Position numbers and translations under genes: made by a program. From a virus, in IMG/VR virus record IMGVR_UViG_3300021962_008747, positions 1 to 64,000 of that record: DNA of 64,000 nucleotides. One strand, given 5' to 3'. The notes under the pieces are model-generated. The model had not been told where the DNA came from, did no database searches, and saw nothing but the letters and a program-made list of their open reading frames with translations. This document shows positions 42,359 through 51,896 of the stretch, piece by piece. Positions within the stretch are counted from its first letter, which is position 1. Each line of letters starts with the position of its first letter.

Positions 42359-43002
42359 ATATCTAATTTTTTTAATGTTTCGTCAAATTCTTTCAATGTG
42401 TTTATTTCATATTCACAACTGACATTTTTATTATAATTCGTATTAAATTTTACTACGATTTTATCTTTTGGTTTTTCTAATATTAGTTGAGGATTGGACG
42501 TAAGTAAAATGTCTACTTCATTCCACATTGAATTTATTGTAACATTTGAGTAAAATTTTATCTTTTCTAGTAAACATCCAAACTTAGAAAGAAAAAATAA
42601 TGAAGATGGCTTTGATTTTCCCATCTCATCAGAAACAATTAATAATTCATTTTTGTCTCGATATTTTAAATAAATTTCATTCAAGTCATTAAATGTAAAT
42701 GTTTCGGTGGACCCTGCGTGACCAAATATTTGCATCGCAAAATCTTCATACATAAAAGAATATAATTCATCTTCATTAGTAAAATTAAAATGATTCATTA
42801 AATTCAATGAAGTCACTTCACTAAGTATTTTATATTCAAATTCTACTATAGGTACTATTTCTTCAGTATTCCCTGAAAGATCGATTTCATAGGTTTTACT
42901 ATTATCATCTTTTTCTTCAATCATATGTTTTTCATATAACTGAGTAAATTTTCCAATAGTATCTCTTAGAACACCGTTAATCTCAATCCCTATTCTCTTC
43001 AT
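42352..43002 (-). CDS. HAD-superfamily-like protein with altered nucleophile motif
   Basis: A 216-residue protein with the outline of a HAD phosphatase: an N-terminal strand-loop IGIEINGVLRDT and a later LLIVSDEMGKSKPSSLFFLSKFG segment. The family's catalytic DxD is read here as E-I-N, so both the nucleophile Asp and the acid/base Asp are changed and the protein is probably not a phosphatase. Overlaps PhoH by 20 nt. Confidence 0.55.
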   Translation of the reverse strand: MKRIGIEINGVLRDTIGKFTQLYEKHMIEEKDDNSKTYEIDLSGNTEEIVPIVEFEYKILSEVTSLNLMNHFNFTNEDELYSFMYEDFAMQIFGHAGSTETFTFNDLNEIYLKYRDKNELLIVSDEMGKSKPSSLFFLSKFGCLLEKIKFYSNVTINSMWNEVDILLTSNPQLILEKPKDKIVVKFNTNYNKNVSCEYEINTLKEFDETLKKLDIC

Positions 43003-43714
43003 ATTTTTTTAATAACTTACTTATAAGTGGGTTTCTTACAACATCACCATCACCAAATTCAAACACACCAATATCAGAAACATCATTAAACTTTTTAATT
43101 GCATCATAAAGACCTGATTGTTTTTTATCTCTATAACGGTCAGTTTGTTCAATATCGCCCGATATAAAGAATTTACTATTAAACCCGATTCTTGTCAATA
43201 GTAATTTCATTTGATTTGGGCTTGAGTTTTGGGCCTCTTCAAATATTAAAATTGTATTATCAATATTCATCCCTCTCATATATGCCAAAGCAAACACCTC
43301 GATCACTTCCGCATCTTTTAGTCTTTCACGGGCTTCCTTACCTATGATTTTATTTAATAGATAATAAGAAGGAAAAATATAAGGGTCTAATTTTTCTTCT
43401 AAGTTACCCGGTAAAGAACCAAGTTTTTCTTCTGCTTCGACCGCTGGTCTAACAATAACTAATTTTTCATAAGAATTAGTCGGGTCCATTAATAAATCAA
43501 CTGCAGCCTTCATAGCGATGTACGATTTACCGACACCCGCGGGTCCCGAACAAATAGTTATCTGATTATTTCTTAAAAGGTTATAATAGTGTTCTTGACT
43601 CTCAGTTAGGAATTTATTTTTAATTTTTTTCTTTATTACCGAATTAATAAAGTCTTTTTTAGAAAAAGGTTTGGATTCTTGTTCTTCGGTTTGAGGTTGT
43701 TTTTTTCTTGTCAT
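42983..43714 (-). CDS. phoH: PhoH-like ATPase
   Basis: A 243-residue P-loop ATPase of the PhoH family: NNQITICSGPAGVGKSYIAMKAA with Walker A GPAGVGKS, IVRPAVEAEEKLGSLPGNLEEKLDPY, AYMRGMNIDNTILIFEEAQN with Walker B, and the S/T-GDIEQTDR motif. PhoH genes are very common in T4-like and marine phages. The role is uncertain (RNA-related helicase or phosphate-stress function have been suggested). Confidence 0.92.
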   Translation of the reverse strand: MTRKKQPQTEEQESKPFSKKDFINSVIKKKIKNKFLTESQEHYYNLLRNNQITICSGPAGVGKSYIAMKAAVDLLMDPTNSYEKLVIVRPAVEAEEKLGSLPGNLEEKLDPYIFPSYYLLNKIIGKEARERLKDAEVIEVFALAYMRGMNIDNTILIFEEAQNSSPNQMKLLLTRIGFNSKFFISGDIEQTDRYRDKKQSGLYDAIKKFNDVSDIGVFEFGDGDVVRNPLISKLLKKYEENRD

Positions 43715-43719
43715 AGTTT

Positions 43720-44544
43720 TTATTTATAAAGTTTGATTGAAAAATCCTTTAACTCGTTAAGTTGATCTTTTAATGTAGGTATATCAAATTTGTTTATATC
43801 ATCATATATTGTAGACAAACTTCTATCACAAGTTTTTTCAGTTTGTTTTTCAACCACAGTAACGTTAAGTTCAAATGTTTTACTTATTAATTCTACTAAT
43901 TCCTTTTTATTAAGTGTATTTGAGTGTAGATGTTTTGTACCACCCCAAAATAAATTTTTATCAATCATTTTTTTACAAATTTTTGCAAATTCTAAACAAG
44001 TTACACCATTCCAAAAATGATTAGTAAACCCATTAACCGTTTTATTTTTTTCGGACTTAACCCATTCTATAAGTGATCTACCTTGATTTACTTCTTCACC
44101 TATAATTGATGTTCTTATAACTGTACAATTTTTTGGTTCCCCAAGGGCTTTAGACATACCATAAACATCGTAAACATCATAATTATCATTTTCAGAATAA
44201 CTACCTTTGTTACCTGAATATACACAGTCGGTTGTTGGGTGTATCATTTTTACTTTGTAATACTCACATACATTTGCTAAAATTCTTGGGAAAACTGAAT
44301 TTACTAATACTGCATTTAAATCACCCAATTGATCTACTCTTGGTTTTATTGTGCCTGCGCAGTTGATTACTACATCTCCCTCATTAATTTTTAAATGTAT
44401 AAATTTTGCTTTTAATTCAGACTCTTTAATTAAAGATGCGTCTATATCTTTTCTACTAATTTCAACTACTTCATAATAATCATTCAAATACGTAGATACG
44501 TATTTCCCTAACATTCCGGTACTTCCTATAACAAAAATTTTCAT
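43720..44544 (-). CDS. dTDP-4-dehydrorhamnose reductase-like (RmlD/SDR) protein
   Basis: A 274-residue extended SDR. N-terminal IGSTGMLGKYV nucleotide-binding motif, NCAGTIKPRVDQ, PTTDCVYSGNKGSYSENDNY and the catalytic Y-G-M-S-K (DVYGMSKALGEP). This is the RmlD layout: reduction of a 4-keto sugar in deoxysugar synthesis. It is followed in the operon direction by other sugar genes and preceded by an RmlC-like cupin. Confidence 0.82.
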   Translation of the reverse strand: MKIFVIGSTGMLGKYVSTYLNDYYEVVEISRKDIDASLIKESELKAKFIHLKINEGDVVINCAGTIKPRVDQLGDLNAVLVNSVFPRILANVCEYYKVKMIHPTTDCVYSGNKGSYSENDNYDVYDVYGMSKALGEPKNCTVIRTSIIGEEVNQGRSLIEWVKSEKNKTVNGFTNHFWNGVTCLEFAKICKKMIDKNLFWGGTKHLHSNTLNKKELVELISKTFELNVTVVEKQTEKTCDRSLSTIYDDINKFDIPTLKDQLNELKDFSIKLYK

Positions 44545-44561
44545 ATTTTATATTTTATATT

Positions 44562-44981
44562 TTATCTATATTCTTCATTCCATATGTCCCACTTGTCGTG
44601 TTCCTGTCTTATATCGTCACCTAAACTTTCATCTAATGTTGACGTTGAAAAAAACATTATTTTTGTATTTTCTTCTAATGATTTAAATCCGTTATAATTA
44701 CCTGGAGGTATCCATAGTATTTTTGGTGATTTACTACTTAATACAAACTTTTTTACTTCTTCAGTCTCCATATTCACTACACCGATTAACGCAGAACCAC
44801 TTGTTACGTACACATATTTACCTTCTTTTTTGTGTCCGTGCCACGCTCTTATAAATCCCCTTCTGTGATTTTCTACTTGGTAAAATCTTTTTACTCCGAT
44901 AAAGTTAAAATCATTAACAAAACTAACAGAACCTCTATCATCGATAGAAAGTCCGCCATTTAAAATTTTACTTTCTGTCAT
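44562..44981 (-). CDS. dTDP-sugar 3,5-epimerase-like cupin (RmlC/FdtA-like)
   Basis: A 139-residue cupin. VKRFYQVENHRRGFIRAWHGHKKEGKYVYVTSGSALIGVV has the histidines of the RmlC/FdtA/WxcM-like family, and SPKILWIPPGNYNGFKSL is the second cupin motif. It could be a 3,5-epimerase or a 3,4-ketoisomerase. It overlaps the epimerase gene at 44978 by 4 nt. Confidence 0.78.
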   Translation of the reverse strand: MTESKILNGGLSIDDRGSVSFVNDFNFIGVKRFYQVENHRRGFIRAWHGHKKEGKYVYVTSGSALIGVVNMETEEVKKFVLSSKSPKILWIPPGNYNGFKSLEENTKIMFFSTSTLDESLGDDIRQEHDKWDIWNEEYR

Positions 44982-45937
44982 ACTAATTCTTTTTTATCTT
45001 TTTTATCTTTTAAAAAGGCTCCGTTGTGATAAACCCTGTCTTCAGGATCGATAACTCTATTTTCTTTAAACATGTTAAACATTCTTAATACCTCATCTTC
45101 AACAGATACTTGCGGTTTGTACTTAAAAATACTTAAAGATTTAGAATTATCAACCATATAGTTTCTTGCGTCTTGGAAAGAAATCTCAGTATAATTTATT
45201 TTAGTTTCTGGAATTATTTTGGTTATCCTCTCACCTAATTGCTTTATTATTACATTTTCTTTTGATAAAATAAAAATTCCGCCGTAGTTTTCTTTGCAGT
45301 CCTCAACAATATATTCCGCGATATCTTTAACGGCAATTATTGGTCTCCATTGTTCTCCACCGTTTATAGTTATTTCTTTGTCTTTAACCGATTTCATAGT
45401 TAAAACGTTTACAACTAAATCCATTCTAAGTCTAGAATATGTATCTCCTAAACCAAAAACAGTACCTAATCTAAATACCGTTCCTCCTTTTTGTAATACA
45501 TATTTTTCAGCAGCTAATTTAGTCGACGCATATGAAGATAATGGGTTAGTATCACTATCCTCATTTAATAAACCTTCTTGTGCACCATAAACTGAACATG
45601 TAGACATAAAAATTAAATGTTTGTTTGGTGAAACCACTTCACAAAAATCTTTAATAGATTTAAAATTTATTTCTTCAGTTAATTTGTGATCAACACTACA
45701 TGCAGGATCACCAACTAATGCTGCCATTAAAACTATAATATCAAAATTTTTAGATACGTTATATAATTTTTCAGTATCTCTAATATCACCATATATAAAT
45801 GGAATTTCTTTTAGATAACGGTTTTCATATAATAAATTATCATAAATAGTAACATTAAAACCTTCTCTAATTAAATAATCGCAAGTTAGCCCACCAATAT
45901 AACCGGCACCACCAACAACTAAAACATTCTTTTTCAT
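44978..45937 (-). CDS. NAD-dependent nucleotide-sugar epimerase/dehydratase
   Basis: A 319-residue extended SDR: VLVVGGAGYIGGLTCDYL (G-G-x-G-x-x-G at residues about 9-15), FIYGDIRD, FMSTCSVYGA, and the catalytic YASTKLAAEKY. The C-terminal domain ends with KDKKDKK. It acts on UDP- or dTDP-sugars; the exact sugar is not determined by the sequence. It is coupled to the RmlC-like gene. Confidence 0.85.
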   Translation of the reverse strand: MKKNVLVVGGAGYIGGLTCDYLIREGFNVTIYDNLLYENRYLKEIPFIYGDIRDTEKLYNVSKNFDIIVLMAALVGDPACSVDHKLTEEINFKSIKDFCEVVSPNKHLIFMSTCSVYGAQEGLLNEDSDTNPLSSYASTKLAAEKYVLQKGGTVFRLGTVFGLGDTYSRLRMDLVVNVLTMKSVKDKEITINGGEQWRPIIAVKDIAEYIVEDCKENYGGIFILSKENVIIKQLGERITKIIPETKINYTEISFQDARNYMVDNSKSLSIFKYKPQVSVEDEVLRMFNMFKENRVIDPEDRVYHNGAFLKDKKDKKELV

Positions 45938-45940
45938 TTT

Positions 45941-46507
45941 TTATTTTTTATTTTTTAAATTTAATAGGTATAATCTACCTCCGTATTTCTCACCAAAATT
46001 AAGTATGTCAAAATATTTTTGTATTTTTGGTTCCCAATAATTCATGTTTTCTTGAATTAAATGTAACTCAACTCCGTTATGGATATCAGAATGGTTTGCA
46101 ATGGTCAAAATTGAGAATTTTGATATCTTATTAAATGTTTTAAAAATATCGTCTACGCAATCTTTTTGTACGTGTTCTAACACGTCTAAACAAACTAATA
46201 AATCATAGTTTTTATTTTCTATTTTACTGAGTGAATTTTTATCACATAAGTTTAATTCTAAAAACTCACAATCATATTCGTGAAATTTTTTTAGATCACA
46301 TGAAGTTATCTCAATACTTGGATCTAGTTCTTTTATTATTTTGATTACATTACCTCTACCAGATCCAACATCCAATACCGATTTTATTTCATTTTCAATA
46401 ATAAAATTCTTTACTAATTGAAATCTATATTCCTCATCTGGGTGTTTATTGTAATTAGTGTCATTAAATGACGATTCATAAATGTTTTTAAAGTTTACTT
46501 TATTCAT
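45941..46507 (-). CDS. Class I SAM-dependent methyltransferase
   Basis: A 188-residue methyltransferase with motif I IKSVLDVGSGRGNVIKII (SAM-binding GSGRG), an ITSCDLKKF acidic motif II and YDLLVCLDVLEHVQKD motif IV. The VLEHV phrase is typical of sugar or small-molecule O/N-methyltransferases. Its place among glycosyltransferases suggests a methylated sugar product. Confidence 0.85.
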   Translation of the reverse strand: MNKVNFKNIYESSFNDTNYNKHPDEEYRFQLVKNFIIENEIKSVLDVGSGRGNVIKIIKELDPSIEITSCDLKKFHEYDCEFLELNLCDKNSLSKIENKNYDLLVCLDVLEHVQKDCVDDIFKTFNKISKFSILTIANHSDIHNGVELHLIQENMNYWEPKIQKYFDILNFGEKYGGRLYLLNLKNKK

Positions 46508-47229
46508 AGATTTTTCATTGTATAGTTTAATAATAAATTTTTATTTTTTTCTAGTAATTCGGAAGCATTAAGATGACTATAATTAACACTCTGATGCCAC
46601 TGGTGTGCAACAAAAGGATAATCTATTATTTTAATTTGTAGACCTTTTTTATTTACCCTAAAAAGAAATTCGTCGTCATCATATGCTAAACCAAGAGAAT
46701 ATCTTTGATCAAAACCATTTAATATTTCTAAATTTTTTTTGGTTATTACAGAACAAAAATGATACCCTTTGGGTCTATATATACTATGGTTATACCATGA
46801 TAATTGGCCGTCCATGGTTGCCGCAACATTTAGTATTTCAAAATCTTTTTTATTGTATGTGCTTTCTTTATCTAATGAATAACAAGCAAAACTAAAATAT
46901 TCATTATCAGTTATTTCTAAAGATTTTTTCATCACGTCGCCGACATGTTTACACTCAGGATTTTGGATAATTACTATATCACCTTTAATTTCTTTAAATC
47001 CAATATTAAACGGAACACACGGGTTTATCCACCATTTATCTTCTTTTTCTATTCTTATTACTTTTAAATTAGGGTATAAGTCTTGTAAATCTTCAATTCT
47101 ATGTTCGTCCGAACTAACATCATCAACAACTATATATTCATAGTCTTTAACTTCAGAATTTTTTAATGATTCAAGGGTGTTAATCAATAAATCTTTTCTA
47201 TTGTAATAAGCACTAACTATCGATATCAT
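46504..47229 (-). CDS. Family 2 glycosyltransferase
   Basis: A 241-residue GT-A enzyme: ISIVSAYYNRKDLLINTLESLKNS, YEYIVVDDVSSDEHRIEDL, then GDIVIIQNPECKHVGDV in place of a classical DxD, and a LGLAYDDDEFLFRVNKKGL segment with an acidic cluster near the C-terminus. It overlaps the methyltransferase gene by 4 nt. Confidence 0.82.
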   Translation of the reverse strand: MISIVSAYYNRKDLLINTLESLKNSEVKDYEYIVVDDVSSDEHRIEDLQDLYPNLKVIRIEKEDKWWINPCVPFNIGFKEIKGDIVIIQNPECKHVGDVMKKSLEITDNEYFSFACYSLDKESTYNKKDFEILNVAATMDGQLSWYNHSIYRPKGYHFCSVITKKNLEILNGFDQRYSLGLAYDDDEFLFRVNKKGLQIKIIDYPFVAHQWHQSVNYSHLNASELLEKNKNLLLNYTMKNL

Positions 47230-47230
47230 A

Positions 47231-48304
47231 TTAAATTTTTTCTTTTAAGATATTTATAATTTTTTCAGAAGTTGTTCCATCACCTAACCATTCTGTTTTT
47301 CTGTCGTTTGACTTTAATAATAACCAACTTTCTGAATTTGCCCAAGTAAAGTTTTTATTTGTGTTAACATCAATCATAAATGAACAATTGTTATTAACAG
47401 ATTCCGGTCTTTCTGTAAAATCTCTTGGTACTATTACCGGAGTATTAAGTAATGCTGGCTCTTCTTGTGCGGTCCCTGAATCTGAAATAATAAATTTTGA
47501 ATGATATACTTGATTAACATATTCTTTGAATGGTAATAAATTAATTATTTTTATGTTTTTTAAATCAATATTATACTCGTTTATATAGTCTAATGTTCTT
47601 TTGAAACCTAACATAAAAACAGGTAAACCATATTTTTCACTTATTTGGTTAGTATAATTAATTATATTATGTAATCTATCCTTATATTTAAAATTTTCTG
47701 GTCTGTGTATATCTAGTATAATTCTATCATTTTTTTTATTTTCTTTAGGTATGTGATTTTTTACAACTTCTACTATGGTGTTTCCTACAACAAAAATAGA
47801 ATCTTTATGTATGTTTTCTTTTAACGCCTTATCTTTGTAATTATCGTGATAAACAAATAAAAAATCGCTACAGTGATCACAAACAACCCTATTTATTTCC
47901 TCTAACATTCTTTTATCGTAAGAACGCATACCTGCCTCTATGTGACCAATTTTATAACCTTCTTTTTTTAAAGAAACTGAGGAGGTCACCGAATTTGAAT
48001 CCCCAAGAAACAAAATAATGTCAGGATTCAATTTTTCTTTACGAATTAATTCAATTAATTTAACAGATAAATCCGCGCTTTGGTGAAAATGTTCCTTACC
48101 TATACCTCCTATTTCTAAATTAAAGTTTGGTTTACGAATTTCTAATTCATCAAAAAAAACATCCGAAAGTAATTTATCAAAATGTTGGCCAGTATGGATT
48201 AAAATGTGGTTAAAATTTTTATCTAATTTTTTAAATATTTCAGACATTCTGATAAAATCAGGACGGATACCTGTAACGGTAATAATTGTTTTATTATTTA
48301 TCAT
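47231..48304 (-). CDS. UDP-N-acetylglucosamine 2-epimerase (WecB-like)
   Basis: A 357-residue GT-B-like epimerase: TVTGIRPDFIRMSEIFKKL, HTGQHFDKLLSDVFFDELEI, GDSNSVTSS, IGHIEAGMRS and SDSGTAQEEPALLNTPVIVPRDFTERPE. These match the non-hydrolysing UDP-GlcNAc 2-epimerase family, which makes UDP-ManNAc. It gives a precursor for the glycan made by the neighbouring transferases. Confidence 0.9.
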   Translation of the reverse strand: MINNKTIITVTGIRPDFIRMSEIFKKLDKNFNHILIHTGQHFDKLLSDVFFDELEIRKPNFNLEIGGIGKEHFHQSADLSVKLIELIRKEKLNPDIILFLGDSNSVTSSVSLKKEGYKIGHIEAGMRSYDKRMLEEINRVVCDHCSDFLFVYHDNYKDKALKENIHKDSIFVVGNTIVEVVKNHIPKENKKNDRIILDIHRPENFKYKDRLHNIINYTNQISEKYGLPVFMLGFKRTLDYINEYNIDLKNIKIINLLPFKEYVNQVYHSKFIISDSGTAQEEPALLNTPVIVPRDFTERPESVNNNCSFMIDVNTNKNFTWANSESWLLLKSNDRKTEWLGDGTTSEKIINILKEKI

Positions 48305-49082
48305 TTAAATTTATATTAAATATGTTATCAACTTCTACGGTGTTATACTCTGAAGGAGGGTTACCTGGAGTTATGGCCTTCATTCCGTGAGTCCAATTAT
48401 TAAAATAATTTATAAAAGTAGGAATGTAATTATCAAAGTTTATTTTTGCAGATGAATTACGTAATTTTTTTTCAATATCTTTTCTTATAAAACTCATATG
48501 ATGCATTTCAATTTCATCCCTTTCAAACCTTTTAAATTTTCCAGAATCCATACTTCTAGTTGGATCGGTTAGTACAGGAAAGTTATTTGCAAAAACATAT
48601 GTAATATTTGGTCTTATTTTGAATAGTAAACTAACATAATATTCTTCTTTTGGTTCTAATCTATATATTGGTTCTTTGTAATAAGTTGACATTTGGCATG
48701 CGGAAGAATCGTAATCTCCATCTAAAATTATTTTTTTCATATACTCAAATTGACTTTTTAAATAATACTCATCGGTATCCATAGACATGTGATGAGTACA
48801 CCCTCTTTTTTCGGAAAACATCAAACCAATATTTCTTTTATTAACCTCATTAATATGGGGGGAAACACCAAGTAGTGGGTGATATTCTATTATATCATCA
48901 ACTAAACCATCTTTTTTTAAATTATTTAAATAATTTTCTAAATTTTTGTTACAGTCTTGACCATAATTTGATTTTTTTTGGAAAACAACCGAAATATAAT
49001 CAACACTATTTCTTATTTGTGTTATAGAACCTTTTAAATGTTCTTCAGCATCAAAAACATTATAACTAACACCTACTTTCAT
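48294..49082 (-). CDS. Putative glycosyltransferase (GT-A-like)
   Basis: A 262-residue protein beginning MKVGVSYNVFDAEEHLKGSITQIRNSVDYISVVFQ, with a central HMSMDTDEYY that supplies a DxD metal site. The family is not recognised with certainty; it resembles unnamed GT2/GT92-like proteins of large phages. It overlaps its neighbours by 11 nt and 4 nt. Confidence 0.65.
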   Translation of the reverse strand: MKVGVSYNVFDAEEHLKGSITQIRNSVDYISVVFQKKSNYGQDCNKNLENYLNNLKKDGLVDDIIEYHPLLGVSPHINEVNKRNIGLMFSEKRGCTHHMSMDTDEYYLKSQFEYMKKIILDGDYDSSACQMSTYYKEPIYRLEPKEEYYVSLLFKIRPNITYVFANNFPVLTDPTRSMDSGKFKRFERDEIEMHHMSFIRKDIEKKLRNSSAKINFDNYIPTFINYFNNWTHGMKAITPGNPPSEYNTVEVDNIFNINLNDK

Positions 49083-50593
49083 TTTGTATTAATTTTTTGT
49101 ATTTTATTTTGTATTTTATCCCATCTTTTTTGAACCGCAGGTACTAAATAGTTTATATAGTCATAATTTAATTTTTGTAGATTTTCGGGGTCCAAGTTTC
49201 TAGAAAGAGATTCATAGTGATATGCGACACAATCACTATTTTGGATGTTTTCAAAACCTAAAGAGTTTGTTTCTATGTTTAATTCAACATCTTCAAAACA
49301 TGAAATATAATTTTCATTAAAAAAACCAATCTTTTCAAAAAGTTTTTTTCTTATCATTAGTAATCCACCTGTATTCCCAAAAACAACAATATTATTTGTA
49401 AAAAAATTATAATAGTTTTTTATATTCAAATGACCAACCTCTAATTTTTTATCTATAATTGCCATAAAAATACCATTATGTTGTATGGTATTATCTGCGT
49501 AATGTAATCTACCCCCAACGGTTCCCGCTTTTTTATTCTTTTCAAAAGTATCTAAAAACCCTGTAATAACATCATTAAGTATTTTTATATCATTATTACA
49601 AAACAAAATAAATTCGTATTCGTCACCAACATGGTTTTTAACAACATCGTTATTTATTTTTGCAAAGTTATAATAATCATATTCTATGAATGACACATTT
49701 TTAAAAGAAGTTATAAAATCTATTGTTTCTTTTTTTTCTAATTCAGAAGACCCTGTATCTGCAATAAAAATATTAAACACGTCACTATCACAATTTTCAA
49801 AAAATGAATTTATACAGTCTTTTAGAATTGGTACGTTACCTTTAGTAGGTATAATAATTGCCACCTTACCAAACTTTTTAAATTTTTTTGTATCTATTTT
49901 TTTGTAAAAAACTTTTTGTGGTTTTAAATCTAATGGTAAAATATTACCCCATTTTTCTAAAAATTTATTTTTACTTTCAAAAAATTCTTGATTTGGTTTA
50001 CCAACAGACTCATGGGTGATTTCAAAAGAAGACGTAACACCTATCTTAACGTTTTCTAAATAATTTGGTATACAAAATCCGTGATCATAAAAATGAAATT
50101 TACCAAAAGTTTCATCAAATCTATGTTTAATTTTATTTTTATCAAACGATATAAAAAGACCATCAATAGTAACTACAGGTATTATTTCAGGTATTTTAGG
50201 TGAATATTTACTTAACCATTTTTTTTGATTTGGTGGGTGGTGGTAAACCTGACCAACCATAGTTCTTTGCATATTTTCCCAATACACTCCAGATTCAGGA
50301 AAATAACATGAACCGGCTTTACCTAAAATACCATATTCTTTATTTTCATTAAAGTCATTTAGTAATTTTTTACCCCAATTTTTTTCTAGTTTTATATCGT
50401 TATGACAACAAACGATTATATTAAAAATTGATTCACCAATACCCTTGTTGTAAATTTGTGATAATGCGAACTCATTATTATTTTCATATTCAAGAATTTG
50501 TATGTCTTTTAGACCACAACTTTCTAATAAATGTTTTTTAAACTTGTCGTTATAGGTTTTGTCCTTATGTGTCGAATAAATAATACTTATCAT
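49079..50593 (-). CDS. Two-domain glycosyltransferase (tandem GT-A)
   Basis: A 504-residue protein. Residues about 1-230 form an unusual GT-A-like domain (ISIIYSTHKDKTYNDKFKKHLLES, NIIVCCHNDIKLEKNWG). Residues about 240-500 form a typical family-2 domain: KVAIIIPTKGNVPILKDCINSFF, FIADTGSSELEKKE, ILFCNNDIKIL (N-N-D in place of DxD) and GFFNENYISCFEDVELN. Such tandem enzymes may add two different sugars. Overlaps dUTPase by 4 nt (ATGA). Confidence 0.78.
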   Translation of the reverse strand: MISIIYSTHKDKTYNDKFKKHLLESCGLKDIQILEYENNNEFALSQIYNKGIGESIFNIIVCCHNDIKLEKNWGKKLLNDFNENKEYGILGKAGSCYFPESGVYWENMQRTMVGQVYHHPPNQKKWLSKYSPKIPEIIPVVTIDGLFISFDKNKIKHRFDETFGKFHFYDHGFCIPNYLENVKIGVTSSFEITHESVGKPNQEFFESKNKFLEKWGNILPLDLKPQKVFYKKIDTKKFKKFGKVAIIIPTKGNVPILKDCINSFFENCDSDVFNIFIADTGSSELEKKETIDFITSFKNVSFIEYDYYNFAKINNDVVKNHVGDEYEFILFCNNDIKILNDVITGFLDTFEKNKKAGTVGGRLHYADNTIQHNGIFMAIIDKKLEVGHLNIKNYYNFFTNNIVVFGNTGGLLMIRKKLFEKIGFFNENYISCFEDVELNIETNSLGFENIQNSDCVAYHYESLSRNLDPENLQKLNYDYINYLVPAVQKRWDKIQNKIQKINTK

Positions 50594-51171
50594 AATCCCG
50601 TACTTCCAAATCCTTTATTGTTTCTATCTTTTTCACTAATCTCTTCAACTTTAACTAAATTAACCCATTTACCGTTAACTACAGGACATAAAACTGCTTG
50701 TGCAATTTTTTGACCCTTCTCTATTTTGATTCTTTCGTTAGTTGTGTTGAAAATAATAACTTTTACTTCCCCTTGATACCCGCTATCAACAGTACCAGGC
50801 GAATTTAAAACCATAAGTCCCTGATTAAGAGCCAAACCACTCTTACTTCTTACCTGAATTTCATGACCGTCAGGAATATCAAACCTTAATCCTGTTGGAA
50901 TTAAGGATCTACTATTTGCCTGAACCCATATTTCCTCTCTTGATCTTAAATCAAAACCAGAATCAGATTCATACGCGTATTCAGGTTCTTTGTTTTCTGA
51001 TTCATTTTTATATTTTAATTCTAATTTTGAAACCATCGACCCTTCAAAAAATTGATTGATCATATCAACGTCAATTGAATTTAAAAAATCGTCAAATTCG
51101 TTATTTTCTGTATTATCTAAATTTAGTTTTTCTAATTGTTTCAATTTTGATTCTATGCTTTCTTCACTCAT
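50590..51171 (-). CDS. dut: dUTPase (dUTP diphosphatase)
   Basis: A 193-residue protein with all five trimeric dUTPase motifs: DSGFDL (1), VRSKSGLA (2), GTVDSGYQGE (3), GQKIAQAVLCP (4) and NNKGFGSTG (5) at the C-terminus. The N-terminal 60 residues are an extra acidic extension. It removes dUTP and supplies dUMP for thymidylate synthesis. Confidence 0.95.
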   Translation of the reverse strand: MSEESIESKLKQLEKLNLDNTENNEFDDFLNSIDVDMINQFFEGSMVSKLELKYKNESENKEPEYAYESDSGFDLRSREEIWVQANSRSLIPTGLRFDIPDGHEIQVRSKSGLALNQGLMVLNSPGTVDSGYQGEVKVIIFNTTNERIKIEKGQKIAQAVLCPVVNGKWVNLVKVEEISEKDRNNKGFGSTGL

Positions 51172-51896
51172 TTTAATTCTTTTAATTTTTTTATGAAATC
51201 TATTAATACATTAACATCTTTTTCGCAATATTCAGATATTTCTTGTAATCTATTATGGTTCCAATATGCTTCATGAACCATACCCCCATTCACCTCACCA
51301 TCTTTAGGTGTCGGTATGTCTAAAGTCGCACATACTAAATCTAAAGATCCAATCGCAGAGTATGCCCCGTATTGCCAAATTTCTTTTGTGTCAATTGCTT
51401 TAACTTCCCACGGCTTAGTATCATATGAAGGAAGTATTTTAGATGGTTTAATACCATTAATGATCATACGTTTTGCCATCATAGGTATATCAAAATTTTT
51501 AAGATTGTGACCACAAAGATAAAAATCTAAATTATGACATCTATCTAATAAATTTCTAACTTGTAATAATAATTCTCGTTCATCATCACCTGAAAATGTT
51601 TGCTTTTTTACTTCTCCATTTTCCATAACAAAGGCCATAGAAACACAAACTATTTTAGCAAACTCAGGAACAAGAGCTGAACGTTTTGAATAAACATCAT
51701 TCATTTTTTGTAATTCTTCTTCAAGACCATGGGTTTCATAATTGTCTTCAGGAAATCTTTTTAAAAACCAATCAAAATATTTAATAAATTGTTCAGCCAC
51801 TTTTGGATTACTTTGCTGACATGTTGACCAATCTTTACAAATTCCAACAGTTTCAATATCCAAAAATAAAATTTTTGTAATGGGTATATTAATCAT
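51168..51896 (-). CDS. DnaQ/PolB-like 3'-5' exonuclease
   Basis: A 242-residue DEDD-type exonuclease: KILFLDIETVGI (motif I, D-x-E), LCGHNLKNFDIPMMAKRM (motif II) and YCEKDVNVLIDF (motif III, Y-x-x-x-D). The enzyme is of the stand-alone proofreading-exonuclease type often found in phages. Substrate and partner polymerase are not seen in this window. Overlaps its neighbours by 4 nt on each side. Confidence 0.85.
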   Translation of the reverse strand: MINIPITKILFLDIETVGICKDWSTCQQSNPKVAEQFIKYFDWFLKRFPEDNYETHGLEEELQKMNDVYSKRSALVPEFAKIVCVSMAFVMENGEVKKQTFSGDDERELLLQVRNLLDRCHNLDFYLCGHNLKNFDIPMMAKRMIINGIKPSKILPSYDTKPWEVKAIDTKEIWQYGAYSAIGSLDLVCATLDIPTPKDGEVNGGMVHEAYWNHNRLQEISEYCEKDVNVLIDFIKKLKELK

